A stretch of 64,000 nucleotides of DNA from Usnea hakonensis (taxonomy: Eukaryota > Ascomycota > Lecanoromycetes > Lecanorales > Parmeliaceae), in NCBI GenBank assembly GCA_013423325.1, contig BLJB01000039.1:186001-250000 (forward strand), in the 5' to 3' direction. The number at the start of each line of letters is the position of its first letter. Position 1 is the first letter of the stretch. The position numbers and the translations under genes were made by a program. Under the pieces are notes generated by a model. It was not told the origin of the DNA, made no database searches, and worked only from the letters and a program-made list of their open reading frames with translations. This document shows positions 45,286-55,787 of the stretch, piece by piece.

Positions 45286-46153
45286 AGTTCGAAAAACTCT
45301 AAGCCAAGATTTTCGCCCAATCGCGAAACTCAGAATCACGACCACAACAACTTTGTCGAGGAACCCGATGTCAAGCTCCGATAAGACCAAATGGACGCAG
45401 AACGTGAACGAGGACGACGAGCCAGATGAGTGGTAAGTATATCAAAGTCCAGCAGTCCAATGATAGAGATCCTAAGCTCCAGAACTGATATAGCGGTCAG
45501 GGACAAGAGAATATTCAGCACAGGCTGCTCAAGTATATCAGACTTTCTAGTCAATGTCCACTGAGCACGGCTGCTTACTTAAACAAGCTGAACAAAGAAA
45601 GATGAATGACTGCTACTTCGATAAGAAGGACTGGAGGACATGTGGGAAGGAAGTAAGAACGTGCCGCTCCAATAGCCTCTCTTGTGGCAATTCGAACAAC
45701 CTAGCCAACGAGGGTCCCTTGAAGGATTTTGCTAATATGACTTCTATTTGGACAGATGGAAGCTTTCAAAGAATGCTGGAAAAGGCAAGGGAACGATCAA
45801 AGGACAGAGACGAAGGATGCGTAAGTCTGGCTTCACCGTCTAGGGATTTCGGCGTACCAGGATGGGCGATATCTGGCCGGAAAGCTTGTCGTCTATGCAT
45901 GAAAATGGATATAAAGATTACTTAGACTCTCCCCTCCTAAGTAGCAGATGGATTGTCCTATCCAAGTATTTGCACTATGTGTACTGGCCTTCGATCATGC
46001 ATCATGTGATCAGGTGTTGACTCTTTGCCACCCCGCACTAGAACTAGAAAGGCTTGGCGCACAATATGCCAAGACCGAGCGACAGGGAGAGGCTCACAGG
46101 GTCTTGACTTCCTCCAACCTCCAACTATCCTGAACACGCCAACAACCCAACTC
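45286..46153. other. Divergent promoter region BPL1/MGM101
   Basis: A plus-strand open frame at 45554-45925 lacks recognisable features. Otherwise nothing is seen. Confidence 0.5.
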
Positions 46154-47149
46154 ATGGCTACTCTCACCCTTCAGAGGGCTTCCTGGTGTCTTCAGATATC
46201 AAGGACCTCTCGTACTTTCGCCGTTAGCTTTACAACATCAATCCCGCGCAACGGCAAACCTCGTCACCTGCCGCAAGATTCCTCCAGCCACCTACGCCAA
46301 AGCTCGCATAGTGTCCACCCCAGCAGAGATGACGCTGCACGACGGTCTACACGACACGCTGAAACTCGACGAGCTTTTACATCAACGAGATTTTACCGTG
46401 CGCAACAACAAGCAGCTTCGCCGGCCTCAAAATCTACCTCCCTCGACGCCCAGCCATATCAGTCTCCAGAATCATTGTCGCCCGACGTCCCCAATTTAAC
46501 CTCTGGCCTCAACGATCAAAACATCGTTCTAGACGAAGGTTCAGACCAAGTTGACTGGACTCGCTCATTCCATGGTCTCTCCACCGAAGCCTTCTCGCCA
46601 GAAGCCGCGAAGGCATTGCTTGCGCCCTTAGAACCAGATGACATTGAGGTCAAGCCTGATGGTATCTTATACCTTCCAGAGATCAAATATAGAAGAATAT
46701 TAAATCAGGCATTTGGGCCAGGAGGATGGGGCTTGGCGCCGAGAGGAGAGACCATTGTGACAGCGAAGGCCGTCACAAGAGAGTACGCTCTCGTTGCACT
46801 TGGAAGGTATGCTGTAATGTCACATTGCTCTCTTTCTGTGTTTAAGAATGCCACTGACAGTGTTGTCTATAGGCTCGTATCCGTCGCCCGTGGCGAACAA
46901 GACTACTTCACGCCCGAGGGTATCTCGACAGCAGTCGAAGGATGCAAGTCTACAGCTCTTAGACGCTGCTGCAAGGATCTTGGTATTGCGAGCGAGTTGT
47001 GGGATCCAAGATTCACTCGGAAGTTTATGGCACAGCATGTCAAGGAAGTTTTTACGGAGAACCAGGTGACAAAGAAGCGTAAGAAGTTGTACTTGAGAAA
47101 GGACGATACGCTCAAATACCCCTTCAAAGAGGTGAAGTATGGGTCTTGA
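46154..47149 (+). CDS. MGM101: Mitochondrial genome maintenance protein MGM101, 309 residues
   Basis: ATG 46154 opens a basic, Ser/Arg-rich presequence (MATLTLQRASWCLQISRTSR). The conserved core begins at WTRSFHGLSTEAFSPEAA and includes GILYLPEIKYRRILNQAFGP, GWGLAP, RLVSVARGEQDYF and LRRCCKDLGIASELWDP. The intron 46807-46872 (66 nt, GTATGC...TATAG) interrupts the core at GR|LVSV; it is stop-free and a multiple of three, so an unspliced reading stays open. The protein is a Rad52-like single-strand annealing factor of mitochondrial nucleoids, needed for mtDNA repair. ATG 46154 is preferred over upstream alternatives because it directly precedes the presequence. Confidence 0.96.
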   Translation: MATLTLQRASWCLQISRTSRTFAVSFTTSIPRNGKPRHLPQDSSSHLRQSSHSVHPSRDDAARRSTRHAETRRAFTSTRFYRAQQQAASPASKSTSLDAQPYQSPESLSPDVPNLTSGLNDQNIVLDEGSDQVDWTRSFHGLSTEAFSPEAAKALLAPLEPDDIEVKPDGILYLPEIKYRRILNQAFGPGGWGLAPRGETIVTAKAVTREYALVALGRYAVMSHCSLSVFKNATDSVVYRLVSVARGEQDYFTPEGISTAVEGCKSTALRRCCKDLGIASELWDPRFTRKFMAQHVKEVFTENQVTKKRKKLYLRKDDTLKYPFKEVKYGS

Positions 47150-47745
47150 TGGTAATACATCGATGGCAAAAGGAACGAAGGATGGAAGGAGAGTCAGTGT
47201 AATACCAGCATTACTTAAAGCAAGCAATCTCCTAAAGTTAGAGGCGAATACGGATCTTATACCCCATGTCTCTAGACCCGTACCTTGTCCAGTGTCTAAG
47301 TTACTTTTGCTATGTCTAAAATTCGATACCTCCGGTAAGCAAGTTACTCGCATCGACCAAGTCATCTGGAGCTTGGTATCCCTTTCTACCATGTCAATGC
47401 ACGTAAGTGCAGAGCAGTCCTGTGACTATTATATTATTAAATTTGAACGTCGTGGCGAAATGGCTATACACCATCACCGCCTCAAAGACCCTCAACGAAG
47501 AGATTCAAGTGAGATGGGTTTTTGGGGGTAAAGTGGACACCATGCTCGATGATTTTGTTTCGATGAATCCATGTCCTGAGAAAGTTTGAGGCTCAACACT
47601 TTTGTAAGAGACTCTGAACACTAATGATCTGTTAATGCAATTTCTCTGGTGCCTTGATAAATTTTCTTCCAACACCATCAAAAACCGCTTTAGACTTCTT
47701 CCTTTCCTTTCCTTTCAACCCACATCCAACCAACATCATCGAACC
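47150..47745. other. Intergenic between MGM101 and paralogue 3
   Basis: No gene. A CT-rich tract (about 47698-47720) precedes the next ATG, as in many fungal promoters. Confidence 0.5.
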
Positions 47746-48897
47746 ATGAAGTTACGTAGTGGAGCTCAGATCGCACAGGCTGCCCCAAGCAGTATCGTGC
47801 CAAATCCTATCCCTTTCCAAAAAATGTAGGCTCAACCCTCTTCCCACGCGTTGATGGACTTTCTGACCTCCACAGCGCCCGGCGCAACGCGTCCTCCCCC
47901 TTGCTGATGCTACCACAAGAGCTCAAAAATCGGATCTACTATTATGTCTGTGGGGGCCACATGGTGCACATCTTGCAACTCGACTGCAACCACAACCACG
48001 CCCACGGCAAAGCCGACGCGAAACTTTCTCACACCCTTTGCATTGAGCCCGAGTCCGAAGAGCAGACCCAAGAGTATTTCGATTCCGCAGACCCGGATAC
48101 TGGATTCTGTACGTACACTTCAGACCTTGTTTTTCCAAGTTTACACCAAAACCTGAGCCGCTCATTCAGGAGCAAAATCACCCCCTGATTCGAAGATCTA
48201 TTTCACTACTCTGCTTTCCTACCATGGGAAAGTAACACTGACAAAACCTCGTGCAGGGAACATCTCTCCAGTTGAAGACCGACATCTAAACTGTCATCAA
48301 GCTCTAACAACGCAAGGAAGCGGTCCTGACCCCAACCAGCTCAGCCTGACACTCCTCCGCTCCTGCCGGCAAATCTACCTGGAGGCCAACAAGGTCCCCT
48401 ACACACACAACACCTTCGGCATCACCTGCAACGACACCCTCGAGCGCTTCGTCCGCGCCCGCTTCCAGAACAAACAGAACCTCGCCATTCGAAGCCTGTA
48501 CCTCGACATCTGCATCTCGCACAGCAGCAGCATCGACGCCTGGTCCGACAGCATCAACAAAGCCCTGCTCAAGCGTCTAACATCCGTGCGCCATCTGAAT
48601 CTCAACCTGACGCAGCTCTACTGCGCCTGCACGATCGATATCACGGGCTATGAAGACTCCGAAATGACGAACCTTCAATTCGAAATGTTTAAAGAACTCG
48701 GCAAGCTGCCGCTCAGGAAGGTGACTATGCTCGTGGACGACCGAGAGTTTCTGCAGGAGCACAAGTTCCATCACCCGCCGAGTTTTCTGGATGAGATCGA
48801 GCTGTCGTATCGCTGGACGCTGGAGCAGAAGCAGGATTTCTCGAGGGATGTGAGAGATGTCTTGCTTGCACCGGGGGACGCTGAGAAGGGGAAGTGA
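47746..48897 (+). CDS. DUF7730-like protein, paralogue 3 (317 residues)
   Basis: Exons 47746-47825 (MKLRSGAQIAQAAPSS...), 47876-48108 and 48257-48897 join in phase. Intron 1 (50 nt) again splits AT|C. Intron 2 (48109-48256, 148 nt) splits a Trp codon and is shared in approximate position with paralogue 4 but not with the minus-strand copies. Family motifs: SPLLMLPQELKNRIYYYVCGG, LLRSCRQIYLEANKVPYTHN, LAIRSLYLDI and YRWTLEQKQDFSRDV. A His/Asn run (CNHNHAHGK) follows the first block. GC content and C-ending codons are higher here than in paralogues 1, 2 and 4. Confidence 0.88.
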
Positions 48898-49554
48898 AGG
48901 GGGAAAGCGGCAAAACGATGAGGGTAGCGTTGAAGATGTCATTTGCGTATTGTGTATCTCGTGGTGGTCGAGTCAAGACTCTGAGTTATCATGTGTTACA
49001 ATCATTTGTACTAATATCGGATCAAGTTACTAAAGTACATAGCTTAATTATTTCTTCTAAACTTATAATGAACACTATGCTGTAGAGCGTGATTGTAGTG
49101 GGAGTAAACTGGCCTTTTGGGGGGAAGATGATGAGTTCATAGGTGAGAAAGGAAGGGGTGTGGTTGGTTTATCGCAGTCACTGCGTTGGTGCAACCGGAC
49201 ATGACAGGGCGGATAAGCGTGTTGAGGGGGGATGAGCTGTCGTGGAGAGTCAGGATATGAGAAAGGAGAGGAGGGAAAGAGAAGAGAAAGGGAAAGGGAA
49301 AAGAAAACGACTTCAGAAATTGACTAAGCAGACCGTCAACTAAAATTCTGAAAAGGAAGAAACATGGTTCCCTTCACACCAGCACTTAATAGCCTCAATA
49401 CACGGAAAATCTACTGCCCACCAACACTAATCACAAACACCGACCATTAAACCCAGCCGCAAAATATAAACACTAACAACAAACGCCAAATACATATCTT
49501 CTTGTCGCACAACTCCCCAGTAACGGCATCAGAAGTCTCTTCTGATTACGCAAA
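48898..49554. other. Intergenic between paralogues 3 and 4
   Basis: Purine-rich run (about 49255-49310). No gene. Confidence 0.5.
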
Positions 49555-50600
49555 ATGAAGTTGCGCAACGGCACTCTAGTCGACGGTATCCTCGATATCA
49601 ATCCAACTGCCACATTATCAATGTAAACTCATCGAGCTACAACTCAGATGTGAGGGTGAGGCTGAAATTTTGACAGTGCCCAGCATAATGCCTCAACGCC
49701 GCTCTTGATGTTACCCTTGGAGGTCAAAACCCTCATTTACGAATATGTTCTTGAGGGACATCTCATCCACATCACTGAGAACCGTGGTAGAGATGGGGTT
49801 AAATTTAAGAGCACCGTCTGTTGCGCTTTACTTTCTGAGGAAAAGGTACGTCTGTGTTGAAGCCTTTTCGGGGTAGGCTTGAGTCGTACGAAAGTCATTG
49901 TGTAGTTCCGACTCCCTCCACGTACACCTTTCTGACTCGGCAGTCTGCATAGGCTAAGGAGAACTTCGACTGCGAAAATACCGACCATTGGAATGCTCCT
50001 GCAAACGAAGGCCGCCACGACTGTTGTCTGTTGCCGAGAAGCGCAACGAGTGCAAGACCAAATACAAAAGTCGTAGACCTACGTCTACTGCGATCTTGCC
50101 GTCAGGTATATAATGAGGCACACTTCATCCCGTACTCGACGAACACCTTCTCGTGTACGGACCCGAGAATACTTCAGGATTTCGTTCTTTCGATTGCACA
50201 GGGGACCAAAAGCAACCACTTGGCAATCCGTAGCCTATGTCTTGATATGGTGTATACTGAACATTATCACTACTTCTTGTGGAAAGAAGCAATTAGCACT
50301 TGTGCGAGGAAGCTCAAAGCACTGCAAAAGGTCAGCATCAGCATTGGATTTCGAAATTATCGTTCACTTCCATTCTACGGAGACTCGACAAGCGATGGGA
50401 AAAGCCGTAGGAATGACCTGGTGTCCACCATTCGCGGACTCAAAAGGCTGTCGCTGAAGACCGCGGCAATTGTCATCAGTGACGACGGGGTCGAGCAGGA
50501 TTGCATGCGTCAAGGGATGACACATATATGGACTCATGAGCGCTATTCTTTGGACCAGAAAAGAAAGTGGGTACGCGATCTTGAAAAATTAATTCTTTAG
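49555..50600 (+). CDS. DUF7730-like protein, paralogue 4 (294 residues)
   Basis: Exons 49555-49622 (MKLRNGTLVDGILDIN...), 49677-49845 and 49953-50600 join in phase. Intron 1 (54 nt) splits AT|T, as in the other three copies. Motifs: TPLLMLPLEVKTLIYEYVLEG, LRLLRSCRQVYNEAHFIPYS, HLAIRSLCLDMVY and RYSLDQKRKWVRDLEKLIL. The linker between the first and second blocks is Cys/His-rich (DCENTDHW...RHDCC). It forms a tandem pair with paralogue 3; the pair lies in mirror orientation to paralogues 1 and 2 across BPL1-MGM101. Confidence 0.88.
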
Positions 50601-50949
50601 TCGAACTATTGAGAATGGAACTCTAGTGGAGGTCAAAACCTGGACCAAGCGAGGACCTAACGCAAAAGCGCAATATCCGAAGGGCTTTCAAGAAAGATGG
50701 CCAGCACATGGTTGCTTTCAGTGTGTAAGGCTATTCGGGGTTCCAGCCACCTTAAGACGAGGCTAAGAGGAGATGGCGCGTTTGCTATAGGTATTCTGAG
50801 ACACATCTTCAGGAGTAGCTGGAATAAATAACTCAAACGACTTCGCGATCATTTACCCTGAGGTGACAACTCCTCTACAATGTTATTCTTATCCTTCCAT
50901 GCCATTACCACGTACCTATTCATTCATAGATGTATTAGCATGATCCTCT

Positions 50950-52124
50950 TCAGAAGCACCATTTCGATACATACTTTGTGTGACTTCCCCTCGCAACCAG
51001 CTCATTTTTCCCATTAAGAAATCTGACACTTGTGTACGCCAGCGTCTTGCCGAACTTATCGCAACTAGACCATGGTTCCAGAGTCAGTAATGACTTAATA
51101 AGAGCACACGTTGAATTTGGAGACCTGTCTTGCAACTGAGTCTTCCTGTTTAAAATCAATGGTAGTTGACATGAGCTCCGATTCCTCGAGCAGTGTTACC
51201 GCCTCTCAGCAACCAGGATTGTTAACATCGATCTTATGATCTCTCGCCACACGTAGGTATTGCACTCAGAGGACTAGGTCCAGATTACCTGTCGCCACTG
51301 TTCTGAATTTCGAGACTGTTTCAGTTCTTGAGTTTGATTCGAAGTAGTAGCAAAGTACAGATTTTGAGTGACTCGAGAGCATGTGGAACCCAAGCTCTGT
51401 TCCAAGAGTATAGATACAAAGTGGGAAGGTACGTACGTGACTTCTGCACGTAGAGTATCTCCAATACTGCCGCCAGAACTTATGTACGTGACATTAAGGT
51501 CTGTAGAGACACCTGTTGCGAAAAGTCCTTTCGATGCGACGGCTAATGAGCCTCCAAGGTCGACTGGTACAAATACTTTTCAGTGGAGAGTGTAGAAAGT
51601 AATCCAAGAAGGGAAGGTACCCATGCTTGCAATTGTGCCACCGTGGAGGATACCAAGTCGGTTCTTGCACGGGATCAGCAGGTGTGGTGTAGACGAGTGG
51701 GGAAGTCTGTGCTGGGGAAAATCGTACGGTGTGTTCTTTCTGGATGTCGAGCTCGAAGGTAACGGTTCCTGGCTGAGCAGCTGTGACTCGGAGCTGGATG
51801 ATAGTCAGATAGAGCATTGCAAAGAATCATTGAATCGAGAAAGATGCAGCTAGAAAGGGATCGGGAAGAAAGTAGAAAGAGGTATATGAGTATTCCACTT
51901 GTGAGTAGCAGACCACAAGAAACATACCCCGTCAAGCAGCCTACAATAAGAGTCGCATCAGCAAATCCCCAAAACATCTACTAAGATAGTGTTACCGGGG
52001 TTCCAGACCAGAATTTTGCCTAAAGGCCTCCCACACCTTTCTTGTGTCAGCTCCAAGGAAAAATTGATTACATGACCGCAGAGAACCTGCTCCTTACCGA
52101 TCTCACGAATTTGAGAGCTGCCAT
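50950..52124 (-). CDS. Hotdog-fold acyl-CoA thioesterase (PaaI/ACOT13-like), 143 residues in seven exons
   Basis: Exons 52124-52098, 52036-51996, 51940-51928 (13 nt), 51793-51728, 51663-51621, 51563-51437 and 51064-50950 join in phase. The protein reads MAALKFVRS|VWEAFRQNSGLEPR|LLDG|LRVTAAQPGTVTF, then NRLGILHGGTIASM with the HGG motif and central helix of hotdog thioesterases, VDLGGSLAV, GVSTDLNVTYI and FLNGKNELVARGSHTKYV. These enzymes hydrolyse acyl-CoA, probably in mitochondria or cytosol. The 13-nt exon rests on a TTGTAG acceptor, a GTATGT donor and frame. The last intron (51436-51065, 372 nt) is far longer than any other here. It is divergent from TFB2, 243 bp between ATGs. Confidence 0.88.
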
Positions 52125-52367
52125 CTCTCAGTACTAGCAGCTGATGCTACAAAGACTCATAAGGGTATAGACGGTATCTTAAAATAGTACTTTAGGTTCG
52201 GAGATTGGTCCGAGCGCAGGGTAGCAACGGGGAAATTTTCTTGCGGTGGTGCGGTTTGCATTGACTCACGCCAATTGTCTACAGACCTGCGTTTTTTCAA
52301 GGCCTCCGCTATGATAGACAGATGACGTAGCAACATTGATGTGACAATTAAGTACGCTTCAGACCTC

Positions 52368-53919
52368 ATGTCGGCGTCATCTCTCCGATCGTTTGAGTAC
52401 CTGGAAGGTCTTCCAGGTACTACATTCAACCGCTTATACAAGCAGCCCTCCACTGCGCTCGCCATCTTCAGGCGTATGCTACCACACTTGGGTACGCTAT
52501 ACATAAGATGTAGAGTCATTGGCCGGTGCTGATAATACTAGCCAAGAGCTTTGTGATGGCTATGCTGTACATCAGCCAACCCATGCCTGTCACAGGTCTG
52601 GAGGCGTGGGTGCGCCCAGATGGCAGACGGTATGCCAGGAAGCCATATCTCACAACAAATCTGACGTGTATACAGACAACGAGACAATGCAGTCAATCTC
52701 CTTGAAAGGCTCCACATCCTAGCAATTGCAACCAAGCCAGGGAACCCACGAGCATACACCCTCACGAACCCATTTGCGACATCTCTGCGGCTTGCCTTAA
52801 CAGGAGGCGGAGACCATAACTCATTTGGGGTACCCTACAATATTTCGGAGGAAGCCGCTATGTCTGTAGCAGACCTTGACGATTTTGCTCGAAGGCAGTG
52901 GGAAGGCGTTCTTGGATATATGGTTGGCAGCACGGGTTTGAACATCGCAAGTGAAGGGGTCACGCTAAGTCAAGGCGTCAAAGTGTTATTGGCATCTGGT
53001 AGACTAGTTGAAGCTAGAGGCAAGACGGTAGCCATTACAAAAGATGGATTTGCCTTTATTCTTCAGGAGGTTAATGCTCAGGTTTGGACGATGCTCATAC
53101 TCTATTTGCAAAATGCGGAGAGTGTAGGTGTTGACATATCCTCTCGGACCTCTTCTTCTGCAAGGAACGGCGCTGAAATATCTAATCTAGCTGAACATGG
53201 ATGAAGTCGATGTCCTTGCTTTCCTTTTCATGCTCGGTTCCCTCGAACTCGGCCTCCCGTACAGCAAAGCCAACCTTTCGCAGACTCAAGCCAACATGCT
53301 GGAGGATCTTGGTGATTTTGGCATCGTCTACCAAACCTCTCCTGACTCCAGCTACTTCTATCCGACTCGGCTTGCCACCACCCTCACCTCTGACGCCGGT
53401 GGCCTTCGGTCTTCCTCCTTTGCTTCTTCCGCAGACAATGACAGAGGCTTTATCGTCATTGAAACCAACTACCGCGTCTATGCTTACACAAACTCAAATC
53501 TCCAAATCGCGATCATGCAGCTTTTCGCTCGCCTCATAACTCGCTATCCTAATATGGTCGCCGGCAAAGTGACCCGCGAGTCTGTCCGCCGAGCAGTCAG
53601 TATGGGTATCACGAGCGATCAGATCATCAGCTATCTCACTACTCATGCGCATCCTCAGATGGCAAAGAATCAGCCTGTCCTTCCGCCAACGGTAGTCGAT
53701 CAGATACGTCTATGGCAATTGGAAGGAGATAGAATGAAAGCGACTGTGGGATATCTATTCAAAGACTTCAATACTCAAGCGGAGTTCGAAGCGCCCTGCC
53801 GGTATGCTGAGGAGATTGGTGTTTTGGTTTGGAAGCATGACGGGCAAAGGAAGTTCTTCGTTACCAGGCATGAGCAGGTTGCTGCGTATTTGAGAAATAA
53901 GTCTGGGAAGGGAGGATGA
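52368..53919 (+). CDS. TFB2: TFIIH subunit TFB2 (p52), 462 residues
   Basis: Exons 52368-52491, 52542-52629, 52676-53123 and 53191-53919 join in phase; introns are 50, 46 and 67 nt. Diagnostic sequences: YLEGLPGTTFNRLYKQPSTAL and IFRRMLPHL at the start, VMAMLYISQPMPVTGLEAWV across intron 1, RLALTGGGDHNSFGVP, VLLASGRLVEARG, FAFILQEVNAQVWTML, EVDVLAFLFMLGSLELG, YFYPTRLATTLTS and the C-terminal HPQMAKNQPVLPPTVVDQIR...LWQLE. It is the core subunit that anchors and stimulates the XPB helicase in transcription and nucleotide excision repair. Length fits the family (about 460-510). Confidence 0.96.
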
Positions 53920-54747
53920 GAAGACAGGCACAGTATGGCAATGAAAAAAAGTCTGCACAGCAGTCGGCACTCATAAAGATGCCGCAAGGCATTTGGACGC
54001 GGGAAGGACTTATGAGTCTTCAGACAGACCGAGCTGAATGGTTACACAATTGCCTCGACGCAGGCTCTACGGCGTGAGACTGATTGGCCAGGTAAGACAT
54101 TGGTCACAAACCGCTGGAAAAGTTGGGTTCTCATAGCAGAAAGAGTAATGCCGTAATCCCACAGCAGAAGGGCGCTAACAGGAGCATGTGGAACGGATGC
54201 AGCACAATATAGAGAAAGTGCGAGTACTCTGAACTGGATGTATGATCTACAAGAAAGGTGTAGTAAGTATGGCAGAGACTACCTCATCGTGCTGTGCGGT
54301 TCACAGCACGGCTTCCTCATCATGCGTTTGAAAACCCCTGATGAACATGTATGATATGGACACCACCTGCGAGCACATATGACACTATCGCTACGGGTAT
54401 TTAACGCGTTGATGCTGACTTGACGCGCCTGTGTTGGGTTCTTGCTTGGTGTGCTTGAGCCCACTTTGATCTGCCGAATATTCAGTGTCCTGAAAGTTCG
54501 CGCCATCGCTGCAACCGGCTGGCATCTCTGGATCCTTGACTTCATGGAGAACGAATCGCGTGCAAATGAGGCTTGCGGAGAACAACATGTACAGTAGATG
54601 CGGTGGTAAATGGATAAGATGGTGAATGCTGGATCTCAGTCACACTGTGAGTATCTTTACTTCTTCAACACATGCTTCCCTCACTTGGAGGGAACGGAGT
54701 CTCAAAAAGATTTACATCTATCCGCTCCTTCTACAGGTAAGCAGTCC
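53920..54747. other. Intergenic, nothing recognised
   Basis: Lies between the converging 3' ends of TFB2 and the small gene at 54748. Confidence 0.5.
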
Positions 54748-55267
54748 TCACTTCTCCCCCCTCCTCGCCTTCCCCATCAACCCCTCCAACCACCCCTGCT
54801 TCTCCCTCACCACCTTCCCCCTCCCCGCACCCCCCTCCCTCTTCTCCCACCCCACCCTAAACTCATCCAAACTAGCCCTCGCCTCCTCCGTCGTACAAAG
54901 CGACCTTAAGTGGATATAAACGCGCCGGTTCCGCCGCTCCGTGTCATGCATGGGGTGCTTTGCATCGGACGCTCCGCTCGAGGAGGGCTCGCTGATCGGA
55001 GAAGAATCGTTGGTGGGGGGGGAGTGGGGTCCTGGGGAGGAGGGAGAGGAGGGGAGGGCGCAGGTGCGGAAGCGGTCGGAGAGGGCGGTGTAGCGGCCTA
55101 GCCACCATGTTGGGGGGTGGGAGGTGTGGATCTGGTGGAGGGTGTCAGCTTGGAGGGTTCTGAGGGGTTGGGAAGGGGGAGGTTCGGACTAAGCGTGGAT
55201 TGGCTATAGGTGGCATCTCTTCGGCATGCTGGTCTGTGATCTGGGAGGGCGTTGTGTCGGTTGACAT
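54748..55267 (-). CDS. Unknown small conserved-looking protein with a 1-nt frame break in a C4 run
   Basis: ATG 55267 reads MSTDTTPSQITDQHAEEMPP...TSPFPT and would stop at a TGA soon after. One base further, the frame continues as TLQADTLHQIHTSHPPTWWLGRYTALSDRFRT, a Pro/Ser-rich linker, RRNRRVYIHLRSLCTTEEARAS and a basic tail to TGA at 54748. The join is exact if one C is dropped from the CCCC run (GGGG 55164-55167 on the plus strand). An alternative is an intron ending at a CTTAG about 30 bases before this, with the start elsewhere. Third codon positions are almost all G or C, giving strong strand asymmetry (C-rich half, G-rich half). The family is not recognised. Confidence 0.55.
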
Positions 55268-55787
55268 CTTTGGATCTTTTGAGTCTTAGCGATGGTTTTG
55301 GATAGGCATAGACTTATTTATTGGAACGTACCCTTTTTTTTCTGGTGAACGACCACGGATATCAGCTTTTGCAATAATTTAGGAACAAAATCAAAGAGAA
55401 GAAACAGGTTTCTCTATATATGGGAGATTTCCTAAGGAGTATGAAATTCTAGGAAGGAATTACCTCTTTCCAAATCCAGTACGCCAAGCCAAGAGAAAAT
55501 TCAGAATTCATTCACCAGAGGCAGTAACTAACGGTCCTGCATTTTCTGAAGTTTTGTAAAGGTCGGAGATCCTTATCAGTAAATTGATGAGATCTGAGGA
55601 AGTCTGTGTGATACAATAGACCGGTTTCTGGCAATGTACCGGAAGTCCCATCACTAGATGCAGCCTTCCGACGGTCAATCCAAAACTTCTGCAACCCTCT
55701 CTGACTATGGTAACACGCGCCCTACTAGAAACGCGACTGACCGCTAAACATGCCTTATGAAAGTGACCAAACGGATCATAACCCACC
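55268..55787. other. Spacer before TOF1 3' end
   Basis: No gene. Minus-strand frames at 55508-55888 run into the TOF1 3' end in another phase. Confidence 0.5.

Noticed and set aside
45336..45925. Open frames upstream of BPL1 on both strands
   Set aside because: Short, without motif; they fall in the divergent promoter region.
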